DNA from: Sphingobacteriaceae bacterium
Lineage (GTDB): Bacteria > Bacteroidota > Bacteroidia > UBA7662
NCBI GenBank assembly: GCA_030682795.1
Contig: JAUXNJ010000012.1
Coordinates: 62,001 to 126,000, forward strand
Direction: 5' to 3'
DNA length: 64,000 nt
Positions 7,562 to 15,886 of the stretch are shown here, in pieces. Below the pieces are notes generated by a model. That model saw nothing but the letters and a program-made list of their open reading frames with translations. It was not told the DNA's origin and did not search any database. The number at the start of each line of letters is the position of its first letter. Within the stretch, counting starts at the first letter, position 1. The position numbers and the translations under genes were made by a program.

Positions 7562-8401
7562 TTATGGGGTTGAACTTTTGATTTGATTGATAAAGGCATC
7601 GATTTGGTTGTTCACCGACTCGTCGCGTACCAGTCCTTTGTACTGTTCGAGACTTTTAATGGCTGCTTCTTTGTTGCCAAGGTTGAAATGGGCTTCACCC
7701 AAACCAAGATAGGCATCTGCATAAGCAGGGTACCAAGCGATGAGGTTTGTATAACGCTCTATGGCTTTGTCGTGCTGACCACTGGTGATGGCCAATCGCG
7801 CCAAATAAGAGTTTGCCTTCAGATGTTTAGGCTCTTGTTTTACAATATCGAGCAGCGCTTGAATCCCACGCATGGGAGCAGCAGTGCCGGTAACGATCAC
7901 GTTGGCCAAGTCGGCTTTCATGTCTAAATCGTTAGGATCGAGTTGAGTGGCCTTTTCCATGTTTGAAATGGCACTCGTGTACAAAAAGCCAGATAACAAG
8001 GTATCGTTGGCTAGTTCTGCAGCGGCTTGGTATCTGCTACCAGCCACCATATAATTTACAGCTTGAGGTTCTAAATCGGCAGCGGCCTGGTAATGAACGC
8101 CAGCAGCAGCCCAGTCGCTTTTGGTATCCCAAAAGGCAGCTAAACTGCGGTGCAAGGCGGCCTTTTGAGCAGCATTATCCACTGTGTCGAGTGCAGCCAT
8201 GATGGGGGCGAGTTTCTCGCGCTCCTCAGGCTTCAAGCTGCTTGCCGCAATCTCTAGCAAGGCGTCTTTGTCCATACCGCGACTCGCCTCAATTACTGGG
8301 GCAGTGGCGTCTTGCGTCAGTACCGTCATCTTACCAAAAAGGTAGATGCTCAGACCGAGGGCAATGACTGCGGTTACGACAAGGATTTGTTGCTTGTTCA
8401 T
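7562..8401 (-). CDS. membrane-anchored tetratricopeptide-repeat protein
   Basis: A 279-residue protein. Residues 5-27 form one membrane helix (QILVVTAVIALGLSIYLFG), likely a signal anchor placing the rest in the periplasm. From about residue 80 to the end there are TPR-like helix pairs, seen in WAAAGVHYQAAADLEP, SYLARLAITSGQHDKAIERY and AYLGLGEAHFNLGNKEAAIKSLEQY. Such proteins are adaptors for protein complexes; no specific partner is shown. It lies 5 bases after the HU gene and 11 bases before the 29-residue ribosomal gene, so the three are probably one transcript. Confidence 0.8.
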   Translation of the reverse strand: MNKQQILVVTAVIALGLSIYLFGKMTVLTQDATAPVIEASRGMDKDALLEIAASSLKPEEREKLAPIMAALDTVDNAAQKAALHRSLAAFWDTKSDWAAAGVHYQAAADLEPQAVNYMVAGSRYQAAAELANDTLLSGFLYTSAISNMEKATQLDPNDLDMKADLANVIVTGTAAPMRGIQALLDIVKQEPKHLKANSYLARLAITSGQHDKAIERYTNLIAWYPAYADAYLGLGEAHFNLGNKEAAIKSLEQYKGLVRDESVNNQIDAFINQIKSSTP

Positions 8402-8406
8402 GCGTA

Positions 8407-8706
8407 TTAAGCTACCACGCTGGTTTTGATGGTGTCTTTAACTTCGTCGATAAACTGCTTCGAAGGCTTGAAGTGCGGAATGAAGTGCTCAGGAATTTCG
8501 ATAGAGGTGTTACGAGAGATATTACGTGCGATTTTGCGGGCACGCTTCTTTACGATAAAACTGCCGAATCCACGAACGTAAATGTTTTCACCATTTTTGA
8601 TCGAATCTTTCACAACTGTGAAAAACGCTTCTACAACTTGTTGTACATCTACCTTCTCGATACCGGTATCCTCGGCAATCTGGCTAATAACTTCTGCTTT
8701 GGTCAT
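8407..8706 (-). CDS. HU/IHF family DNA-binding protein
   Basis: A 99-residue histone-like protein that bends and compacts DNA as a dimer. It begins MTKAEVISQIAEDTGI (helix 1), continues VQQVVEAFFTVVKDSIKNGE (helix 2), then the RGFGSFIVKKRARKIARN saddle and beta arm with the conserved GFGSF. The arm tip keeps the expected Pro (IEIPEH), and the C-terminal FKPSKQFIDEVK completes the fold. Length is normal. I cannot separate HU from IHF by sequence alone. Confidence 0.93.
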   Translation of the reverse strand: MTKAEVISQIAEDTGIEKVDVQQVVEAFFTVVKDSIKNGENIYVRGFGSFIVKKRARKIARNISRNTSIEIPEHFIPHFKPSKQFIDEVKDTIKTSVVA

Positions 8707-8747
8707 CTTGATTACTATTAAAGACTTTCTAATTTTGAAACGGAATG

Positions 8748-8755
8748 CAAAAATA
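8748..8755 (-). promoter_or_regulatory. -7 element for the HU gene
   Basis: Minus-strand TATTTTTG matches TANNTTTG, 41 bases before the HU start. No clear TTTG lies 18-20 bases upstream, so only the -7 half is supported. Confidence 0.4.
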
Positions 8756-8812
8756 CAGTAATGATTTGAATTAAGAAGGTGTATTCCATGTATTTATAAA
8801 GATTTATCGAAA

Positions 8813-9871
8813 ATGTTGATGTGGAGCAAGTTGCTGAAGGATTGGTACTCAGAGGTTAAAAGGGATTTGCCGTGGCGAAAAAGCAAGGATCCATACCACA
8901 TTTGGCTCTCAGAAGTCATTTTGCAGCAAACCCGGGTGGCCCAAGGATTGCCGTATTTTGAAACTTTCGTGGCGCATTACCCTACAGTGGCGCACTTGGC
9001 TGCCGCGCCAGAACAGGCTGTTTTACGCGATTGGCAGGGCTTAGGCTACTACAGTAGAGCCCGTAACCTGCACGAGGCCGCAAAGCAAGTGGTGGAGGAG
9101 CATGGAGGGCGCTTTCCTGCCAATTATAAGACCTTGTTGCAATTAAAGGGTGTTGGTCCCTATACCGCTGCCGCCATCGCGTCAATTGCCTTCGATTTGC
9201 CCGAGGCAGTGGTCGATGGCAATGTGTACCGAGTGCTCAGCAGGGTATATGGCGTGAGGGAAGCCATTGATCAACCTGCGGGACAAAAAGCTTTTGCGGC
9301 TTTGGCGATGCGCTTGTTAGACCGTAACGACCCTGGCAACTATAACCAGGCCTTGATGGAATTTGGTGCGTTACAGTGTGTGCCAGTGAATCCCGATTGC
9401 GGAAGCTGCATTTTTAGCCGCGATTGTGTGGCTTATAAAGAAGGGCTCGTAAGCCTTTTGCCCATTAAATTAGGTAAAGTGAAGGTGCGCAAACGCTTCT
9501 TCAATTATGTGGTGATAAGATTTGGGGATGGCCTGTACCTGCAACAACGGCAGGCGGGCGATATATGGCAGCATTTGTGGGATTTTACAAATTTTGAAAC
9601 CGATTATGAATTAGATGAGGCAGAAATTTCATCGCATTTTCAGCAAAAATTTTCGTTTTCAGAGGCCGATTTTCAGCTAATTGCCCATTCTGAGCCTGTT
9701 AAGCATGTTTTGACGCATCAGCGCATTTTTGCGAAGTTTTGGCTGGTTCAAATTTTTCATAACTTGCAAGATAAGGAGCTTAAATTTGTACCGATAAAGG
9801 ACTTGGATACATACCCGCTCCCTAGATTAATAGATCTGACAATTAAAAAGAACAAGGAATGGCTGGACTGA
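8813..9871 (+). CDS. mutY: A/G-specific adenine DNA glycosylase
   Basis: A 352-residue base-excision enzyme that removes adenine mispaired with 8-oxoguanine. The catalytic acid is E34 (WLSEVILQQT) and the HhH-GPD aspartate is D135 (VVDGNVYR), after the helix-hairpin-helix LKGVGPYTAAAIASIAF. Four cysteines at about 189, 196, 199 and 205 (spacing 6-2-5) hold the [4Fe-4S] cluster. Residues from about 225 form the NUDIX-like domain that recognises 8-oxoguanine (VVIRFGDGLYLQQR). The stop overlaps the ssb start by 13 bases. mutY-ssb-gldE-gldD is a gene order I know from Bacteroidota. Confidence 0.95.
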   Translation: MLMWSKLLKDWYSEVKRDLPWRKSKDPYHIWLSEVILQQTRVAQGLPYFETFVAHYPTVAHLAAAPEQAVLRDWQGLGYYSRARNLHEAAKQVVEEHGGRFPANYKTLLQLKGVGPYTAAAIASIAFDLPEAVVDGNVYRVLSRVYGVREAIDQPAGQKAFAALAMRLLDRNDPGNYNQALMEFGALQCVPVNPDCGSCIFSRDCVAYKEGLVSLLPIKLGKVKVRKRFFNYVVIRFGDGLYLQQRQAGDIWQHLWDFTNFETDYELDEAEISSHFQQKFSFSEADFQLIAHSEPVKHVLTHQRIFAKFWLVQIFHNLQDKELKFVPIKDLDTYPLPRLIDLTIKKNKEWLD

Positions 9872-10302
9872 ACAAAGTAATGCTCATTGGCAATCTCGGG
9901 AAGGATCCCGAAGTGAAGACCCTTGATAATGGAGCTAAAATTGCCACATTTCCGTTGGCAACATCGGAAACTTACAAAGACAAAGAAGGAAATCGTCAAA
10001 CCCGTACCGAATGGCACAATTTGGTGCTTTGGAGAGGTTTGGCTGATATCGCAGAGAGTTATTTACACAAAGGCTCGCAGGTTTACATCGAAGGTCGCCT
10101 CTCCACCCGCAAATGGGAAGATAAAGAAGGCAATACACGCTACACCACCGAGGTGATTGGAGACAATTTGGTGCTATTAAGTCGCGCCAATGAACAGCAA
10201 CAAGGTGGCATCGGGGCTTCAACAGGCGGTTTTAACGCGCCCGTAAGCCGACCAGCGATTGAAGAAATGGGTGGCGGTCCGGAAGACGACCTGCCATTTT
10301 AA
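9859..10302 (+). CDS. ssb: single-stranded DNA-binding protein
   Basis: A 147-residue SSB. The OB fold occupies about residues 3-110, opening NKVMLIGNLGKDPEVK and containing TEWHNLVLW and the YIEGRLSTRKWEDKEGNTRY strand pair. A short Gly-rich linker leads to the acidic tail EDDLPF, which docks replication and repair proteins. It overlaps mutY, so the two are translationally linked, and the gldE start follows 21 bases later. Confidence 0.96.
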   Translation: MAGLNKVMLIGNLGKDPEVKTLDNGAKIATFPLATSETYKDKEGNRQTRTEWHNLVLWRGLADIAESYLHKGSQVYIEGRLSTRKWEDKEGNTRYTTEVIGDNLVLLSRANEQQQGGIGASTGGFNAPVSRPAIEEMGGGPEDDLPF

Positions 10303-10323
10303 GTTTAACGTAAATTACTGATT

Positions 10324-11703
10324 TTGGACAGTCCCGACGGGAAACCCCTTTCGTTAGTAGCACAGTTGATGCAAATCACCTTGCAAGCCGAGGCAGGTGA
10401 AATAGCACTCTCAATCGGCGTTATTTTTATTTTACTATTTGTTTCTGCCCTGATATCCGGGTCCGAAGTAGCCTACTTTTCTATCAATAGGCAGCAGCTC
10501 AATGAATTAGAAGATTCGGAGTTAGATGCTGATAAACGCATCGTTTCGATTATTCTTAGGGCCAAGGAACTGTTAGCTACTTTGTTAATTGCCAACAACC
10601 TGGTGAATATTACCATCGTAATTCTTTCGTATTATTTGACTTTCAGACAATTCGATTTTTCGACTTTTCCAGTCCTTGGCTTTGTGATTCAAACTTTTGT
10701 AGTGACTTTTTTAATCGTCATGTTTGGCGAGGTAGTGCCTAAAGTCTATGCCACTGAAAACAATCTCAAAATGGCCCGCAGGATGAGCGGCATTGTCAAT
10801 TTTTCGATGAGTTTGCTTAAGCCCATGAGCTGGGTGTTGGTGCAGGGTACAGATTTAATTGATCGCCGTTTTAAGCAATATGCACAACAAGTATCAATTG
10901 ATGAATTGAATCAGGCCATTGAAATGACCTACGAAGAAGTGCCTGAAAATCCAGAAGAAAAAGACATTCTGAAAGGCATTGTAAATTTTGGTAACATCAG
11001 CGTTAAGCAGGTAATGGTCCCGCGTCAAGATATTAAGGCCATTGATATTGAGCAGGATTTTTCAGAATTGAAAGCCCAGGTTATTGAATGGGGTTATTCG
11101 CGCGTGCCTGTTTATAAAGAGTCTTTAGACCATCTGGAAGGCATATTGTACTTAAAAGATTTGTTGCTAAAGCTTGATGAGCCAGCTAATTATGATTGGA
11201 GAAGCTTGCTGCGAAAGCCCTTTTTTGTGCCTGAAAAAAAGCGCATCGATGATTTATTTCGTGATTTTCAGACCAAGCATACCCATATGGCCATTGTGGT
11301 AGATGAATATGGAGGCTGTGCCGGTCTGATAACTTTAGAAGATGTGCTTGAAGAGATTGTGGGGGAAATTAACGATGAGTTTGATGAGGTGGAGGAAAGC
11401 CAGTTGAACCAAATCGATGACCGTACTTTTGTTTGTATGGGAAAAATCTCACTCCAGGATTTAAGTAAAAATGTTGGTTTTGATATGGCTCTTTTTGAGG
11501 AAGAAATGGGTGAGGTGGATACTTTGGCGGGATTAATTCTGGAGATTGCGGGACGTATTCCAGAAATCAACGAGCAAATCAGTTACCATGGGTATGATTT
11601 TGTAGTTACAGAAGCTGATGCCAGGCGTATCAAAACCGTACAAATTACGATTCCAGGAGAAGATACACCTCCAATAGCGGAAGGAGCGCAAAGTGAAATT
11701 TAG
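10324..11703 (+). CDS. gldE: gliding motility-associated protein GldE (CNNM/CorC-type)
   Basis: A 459-residue inner-membrane protein. A DUF21/CNNM transmembrane domain (about residues 25-190: VIFILLFVSALISGSEVAYF, ELLATLLIANNLVNI, FGEVVPKVYA) precedes two CBS domains (about 215-335: VNFGNISVKQVMVPRQDI, THMAIVVDEYGGCAGLITLED). A CorC/HlyC C-terminal domain follows. General relatives act in Mg2+/divalent-metal efflux; in Flavobacterium GldE is a gliding accessory linked to GldD. The context ssb-gldE-gldD gives the name. The start is TTG at 10324; an in-frame ATG at 10369 is the alternative. Confidence 0.88.
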   Translation: MDSPDGKPLSLVAQLMQITLQAEAGEIALSIGVIFILLFVSALISGSEVAYFSINRQQLNELEDSELDADKRIVSIILRAKELLATLLIANNLVNITIVILSYYLTFRQFDFSTFPVLGFVIQTFVVTFLIVMFGEVVPKVYATENNLKMARRMSGIVNFSMSLLKPMSWVLVQGTDLIDRRFKQYAQQVSIDELNQAIEMTYEEVPENPEEKDILKGIVNFGNISVKQVMVPRQDIKAIDIEQDFSELKAQVIEWGYSRVPVYKESLDHLEGILYLKDLLLKLDEPANYDWRSLLRKPFFVPEKKRIDDLFRDFQTKHTHMAIVVDEYGGCAGLITLEDVLEEIVGEINDEFDEVEESQLNQIDDRTFVCMGKISLQDLSKNVGFDMALFEEEMGEVDTLAGLILEIAGRIPEINEQISYHGYDFVVTEADARRIKTVQITIPGEDTPPIAEGAQSEI

Positions 11704-12271
11704 CCATTTGTTTTGTATTGGCATTGGCCTGCTGCTCTTGATTGGCTGTACGCAGCAGGATGCGACTCCTAAACCATATGCCTATCATCGCATACTATTG
11801 AGCAGTAAGGCATATCAGTTTATTCAGGCCGACCTGCCATTTAAATTTGAAGTAGATACGGCTACACGTATTCAGTGGCCAAAACCACAGGAAGAGCCGT
11901 ATTGGATTAATATTTATTATCCAACCTTAGACGCAACTATTTATTTGAGTTATTTGGAGGTAAACGGACCTAAAATGCTTGGAAAGTACATTGAAGAGTC
12001 GCAGCGGATGACTTTCAAGCATACCGTGAAGGCTTCTTCAATTGAGGAAATTCTAATTGACAAAGGGAATGAACGTGTATTTGGTCTTTTTTATAAAGTG
12101 GGGGGGAATGCAGCCAGTAACTCTCAGTTTTATCTGACCGACAGTACCAAGCATTTTGTACGGGGGGCTATGTACTTCAATACTGCACCGCGTGCCGACA
12201 GTTTAGCTCCCGTGGTAGAGTATGTGATTAGCGATATAGAACGTTTATTGGAGACATTTACCTGGAAATGA
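11693..12271 (+). CDS. gldD: gliding motility lipoprotein GldD
   Basis: A 192-residue lipoprotein. The signal peptide ends in the lipobox LLIGC with C19 as the lipidated residue. The mature part has PKPYAYHRI, the aromatic PYWINIYYPTLDATIYLSYL segment and a C-terminal FYLTDSTKHFVRGAMYF stretch, all typical of GldD. GldD is required for gliding and T9SS function in Flavobacterium; its exact role is not settled. The start is GTG at 11693, inside the end of gldE (11-base overlap), so translation is probably coupled. Confidence 0.88.
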   Translation: MKFSHLFCIGIGLLLLIGCTQQDATPKPYAYHRILLSSKAYQFIQADLPFKFEVDTATRIQWPKPQEEPYWINIYYPTLDATIYLSYLEVNGPKMLGKYIEESQRMTFKHTVKASSIEEILIDKGNERVFGLFYKVGGNAASNSQFYLTDSTKHFVRGAMYFNTAPRADSLAPVVEYVISDIERLLETFTWK

Positions 12272-12306
12272 CCAATATTTTGCTGATAGCTGGTTAATTT
12301 AGTGAA

Positions 12307-14421
12307 GTGAATGCTTTTCAAGACTTATTGCAAACTCCTGTGGAATTCCTCAAAGGAGTTGGACCTGCCAAGGCGGAACTGCTTCGTAAGGAGTTGGGCA
12401 TAGGCGTTTATGAAGATTTGCTTCAGTATTTTCCATTTCGGCACATCGACCGCAGTAAATACTATAAAATTAATGAGTTACAGGAATCCTTTGCCTTAGT
12501 TCAACTAAAAGGTGTATTAACGGCATTTGAGTTGGTAGGAGCAGGACCAAAACAACGTTTGGTAGCCCAATTCACCGATGGACAAGGTCAAATGGAACTC
12601 ATTTGGTTTCAAAGCATCAGGTGGATCCAATCTGGCTTGAAAGTAGGTGAACCCTATGTGGTTTTTGGAAAACCCACTCTTTTTAAGAATACCTACTCGA
12701 TTGTACATCCTGAAATTGAATTGGTTAAGGATTTACAACAGGGAAAGGGAATCGTTAGCTTACAGCCTGTATATTATTCGACCGAAAAATTGAAGCAAAG
12801 AGGTCTCGATACCCGATCTATTGCCCGTTGTACATGGCAAGCATTGGAAGCAAGCATGCCTCATTTAGTAGAGAATTTGCCGCAGGGTTTACGGCAGCAT
12901 TTTCAATTGGTAGATCGCAAAACTGCCTTTAAGCAAATACACTATCCCGAATCTTTAGAACAGTTAGAACAAGCACGACGCAGGCTGAAGTTTGAAGAGC
13001 TTTTTTTCTTGCAGTTCGGCATGATTTACAATAAAAGGGCTCGAAAAGCAGCTCAAAGGGGGCATGTATTTAGTCAGGTTGGACAATATTTTAATGGTTT
13101 CTACCAAAACCACCTGCCTTTTGAACTTACCGACGCTCAAAAAAGAGTCGTAAAGGAAATCCGGGAAGACATGCGCACCGGCCAGCAAATGAATAGGCTA
13201 TTGCAAGGAGATGTAGGCAGTGGAAAAACCGTTGTAGCTTTGCTTACCATGTTATTGGCGGCCGACAACGGTTTTCAAGCCTGTTTAATGGCACCAACCG
13301 AAATTCTGGCAACGCAGCATTATCAATCAATTAAGATGCTGTTAGGGGAGCTCCCTGTGGAGGTAGCACTGCTCACCGGGAGTACACGCATCAAAGAACG
13401 ACGCGTATTACATGAAAAGCTTCGCTCCGGTGCCTTGCATTTTTTGATAGGTACACATGCTCTGATTGAGCCAGAGGTGCAGTTTCATAATTTAGGTCTC
13501 ACCATTATTGATGAACAGCATCGCTTTGGTGTGGCCCAACGTGCCAAATTATGGGCAAAAAATGCCATCATGCCCCATGTGATGGTGATGACCGCCACAC
13601 CCATCCCACGTACTTTGGCCATGACTTTGTATGGCGATTTAGATGTTTCGGTCATCGATCAATTACCAATGGGCCGGAAGCCTATAAAAACAATGCATGC
13701 TACAGATGCGCAGCGGCTTAAAGTTTTTGAGTTCATGCGGCAGGAAATTGCCAAAGGCAGGCAAGTGTATGTGGTTTATCCCTTAATTGAAGAGTCTGAA
13801 AAGCTCGATTTGAAAGACTTAACCGATGGCTATGAATCGATGAGCCGGGCCTTCCCGCTGCCCAATTACCGGGTAAGTATCGTGCATGGTAAAATGAAAC
13901 CCGAGGATAAGCAGTTTGAAATGAATCGTTTTATTACTGGCAATACCCACATCATGGTGGCTACTACAGTGATAGAAGTAGGGGTGAATGTACCCAATGC
14001 CAGTATTATGGTTATTGAAAACGCGGAGCGGTTTGGCCTTTCGCAATTACACCAATTGCGTGGCCGAGTAGGAAGAGGCGCAGAGCAGTCTTATTGCATC
14101 CTCATGTCGAGTAATAAGCTCAGTGTAGATGCTAAATTACGCCTCAAAACCATGTGCGAAACCAATGATGGTTTTAAAATTGCAGAAGTAGATTTGGAAT
14201 TGCGCGGTCCGGGAGACATGGCCGGCACTCAACAGAGCGGCATGGTAGATTTTAAAATTGCGGACTTGACTACAGATGCGGATATATTACGTCAAAGTAG
14301 GCAAGCAGTAGAGGCCATTTTTAGTCATGACCCTGAACTACAGTTATCCGACAGTCGGCAGTTGGTGCAAGCATACAAGCAATATCATCGCCAGCACAAA
14401 AACTGGAGCGCTATCAGCTAA
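12307..14421 (+). CDS. recG: ATP-dependent DNA helicase RecG
   Basis: A 704-residue monomeric helicase that reverses stalled replication forks and processes branched DNA. The N-terminal wedge/OB region starts with the HhH-like LKGVGPAKAELLRKELG. Helicase domain 1 has Walker A GDVGSGKT at residues 301-308 and the DEQH box beginning at D402. Domain 2 has MVATTVIEVGVNVPNAS and motif VI QLRGRVGRG. The start is GTG at 12307, 35 bases after gldD. Length is normal. Confidence 0.95.
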   Translation: MNAFQDLLQTPVEFLKGVGPAKAELLRKELGIGVYEDLLQYFPFRHIDRSKYYKINELQESFALVQLKGVLTAFELVGAGPKQRLVAQFTDGQGQMELIWFQSIRWIQSGLKVGEPYVVFGKPTLFKNTYSIVHPEIELVKDLQQGKGIVSLQPVYYSTEKLKQRGLDTRSIARCTWQALEASMPHLVENLPQGLRQHFQLVDRKTAFKQIHYPESLEQLEQARRRLKFEELFFLQFGMIYNKRARKAAQRGHVFSQVGQYFNGFYQNHLPFELTDAQKRVVKEIREDMRTGQQMNRLLQGDVGSGKTVVALLTMLLAADNGFQACLMAPTEILATQHYQSIKMLLGELPVEVALLTGSTRIKERRVLHEKLRSGALHFLIGTHALIEPEVQFHNLGLTIIDEQHRFGVAQRAKLWAKNAIMPHVMVMTATPIPRTLAMTLYGDLDVSVIDQLPMGRKPIKTMHATDAQRLKVFEFMRQEIAKGRQVYVVYPLIEESEKLDLKDLTDGYESMSRAFPLPNYRVSIVHGKMKPEDKQFEMNRFITGNTHIMVATTVIEVGVNVPNASIMVIENAERFGLSQLHQLRGRVGRGAEQSYCILMSSNKLSVDAKLRLKTMCETNDGFKIAEVDLELRGPGDMAGTQQSGMVDFKIADLTTDADILRQSRQAVEAIFSHDPELQLSDSRQLVQAYKQYHRQHKNWSAIS

Positions 14422-14580
14422 TCAACGCAAGGCGCGTATCAACATCACAAGCAAGCAAAACAGGAACATCAAAATACTTACACGGTTGATGCCGTGCATA
14501 ACTTTGAGGTTAAAATTGCTTGTTTGATGGGGTCCGTTTGGCTTGAAAACCTGAACAAAATAAAGCATTACCTTTTTCAT
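14422..14580 (-). CDS. small membrane protein, DUF6728-like, 52 aa
   Basis: A short gene from ATG at 14578-14580 to TGA at 14422-14424. It reads a basic start (MKKVMLYFVQVFKP), then SNFNLKVMHGINRVSI, then a hydrophobic helix (LMFLFCLLVMLIRAL). The N-L-x-x-MHGIN-[KR]-[IV]-SI-x-MFL pattern is what I recall from the small Bacteroidota family DUF6728, of unknown role. It begins 31 bases after the rodA stop on the same strand, so it is probably the last gene of the purH-mre-rodA transcript. It touches the recG stop directly. Confidence 0.72.
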   Translation of the reverse strand: MKKVMLYFVQVFKPNGPHQTSNFNLKVMHGINRVSILMFLFCLLVMLIRALR

Positions 14581-14611
14581 AGTAGCATAACAATCAAGAG
14601 GATACTCGGTT

Positions 14612-15886
14612 TTAACGAAGACTAATTTTTCTGCCGCTATCGAGGCGTATGAGAATTCCCAATAAGATGGTGAATGACCAAAGGGAAGATCCGCCATAAC
14701 TGATGAAAGGCAGTGGAATGCCAATGACAGGCAGTAAACCAATGGTCATGCCAATATTAACAAATACGTGGAAGAACAAAACAGAGGCAACGCCATAGCC
14801 GTAAACCCGGGCAAAACGACTGCTTTGTCGTTCTGCCACCATTAATATACGGATAAGCAATACGCTAAAAAGGAGGAGTAATAAAAAGCTTCCAATAAAA
14901 CCATACTCTTCTCCAATCGTACAAAAGATGAAGTCAGTACTTTGTTCAGGAACGAAGTCAAATTTTGTTTGTGTTCCTTGCAAAAAGCCTTTGCCCCAAA
15001 AGCCACCCGAACCTATGGCAATGAGCGATTGGTGAACATTATAACCAGCGCCTCGAAAGTCCTCCACCTTGCCCAAAAGCACGTTAATACGTTGTCTTTG
15101 GTGTTCTTGAAGTATGTTGTCGAAGGCGTAATCGACCGAAAACACGATGATGATGGCCGGAACTGCCACTAAAATGGCTTTGAGGATGGCGGGCTTAATT
15201 TTTCTAGAAAGCAGGATATAGAGCGTGGCCACACTAACAATTCCTACTGCAACTGCCCATTCATTTAGCAAAAGGGTTAAAACCACTATGAGAATGGTTA
15301 GGCCGATGTATAATAAATAAGCAATAGGCAAACCTTCACGGTACAAAACAAAGATGAATGAAAAATACACCAAGGCGCTTCCAGTATCTTTTTGCAATAT
15401 GATAATCGCTATGGGAAGGAGAATGATGGCTGCGATGGCCAATTTTGTTTTGTTCTTTTGAATACTCACATCGGTATTGCTGAAATAATAGGCCACCATC
15501 ATGCAGGTAGCAAATTTCATGAACTCCGCAGGTTGTAATCTAAAACTTCCAATTTCGAACCAAGCTTTGGCACCATTCACCTCCCTGCCAAACAAGGCTA
15601 CCCCAATGCCCAGGGCAAGGGCTCCAATGTATACAAAGGGTGATATACCTTCAAAGATCCTAAAATCTAAGGCCAGCAAAACCGCCATTATCAAATAACT
15701 GGTGCCAATCCAAAGCATTTGTTTGCCGTAGTTTTGGCTGAGATCAAACATGCTTTGGTGCGCTTCGTTGTAAACGGCCGAATACACAGCCACCCAACCA
15801 ATCAAGGTCAAGAGTATGTATAACCCAACAAGGGGCTTGTCGATGTATTGAAAAATGGTGCGTTCAGATCTTGATGTAGTTCTCAT
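14612..15886 (-). CDS. rodA: rod-shape peptidoglycan glycosyltransferase RodA
   Basis: A 424-residue SEDS-family polytopic membrane protein with about ten helices, which polymerises lipid II glycan strands in the elongasome. Family marks include FDLSQNYGKQMLWIG in the second helix region, GREVNGAKAWFEIGSFRLQPAEF with the catalytic-loop PAEF motif, QKDTGSALVY, and LPFISYGGSS near the end. The start overlaps the stop of pbp2 by 4 bases, the usual RodA-PBP2 pairing. Confidence 0.95.
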   Translation of the reverse strand: MRTTSRSERTIFQYIDKPLVGLYILLTLIGWVAVYSAVYNEAHQSMFDLSQNYGKQMLWIGTSYLIMAVLLALDFRIFEGISPFVYIGALALGIGVALFGREVNGAKAWFEIGSFRLQPAEFMKFATCMMVAYYFSNTDVSIQKNKTKLAIAAIILLPIAIIILQKDTGSALVYFSFIFVLYREGLPIAYLLYIGLTILIVVLTLLLNEWAVAVGIVSVATLYILLSRKIKPAILKAILVAVPAIIIVFSVDYAFDNILQEHQRQRINVLLGKVEDFRGAGYNVHQSLIAIGSGGFWGKGFLQGTQTKFDFVPEQSTDFIFCTIGEEYGFIGSFLLLLLFSVLLIRILMVAERQSSRFARVYGYGVASVLFFHVFVNIGMTIGLLPVIGIPLPFISYGGSSLWSFTILLGILIRLDSGRKISLR

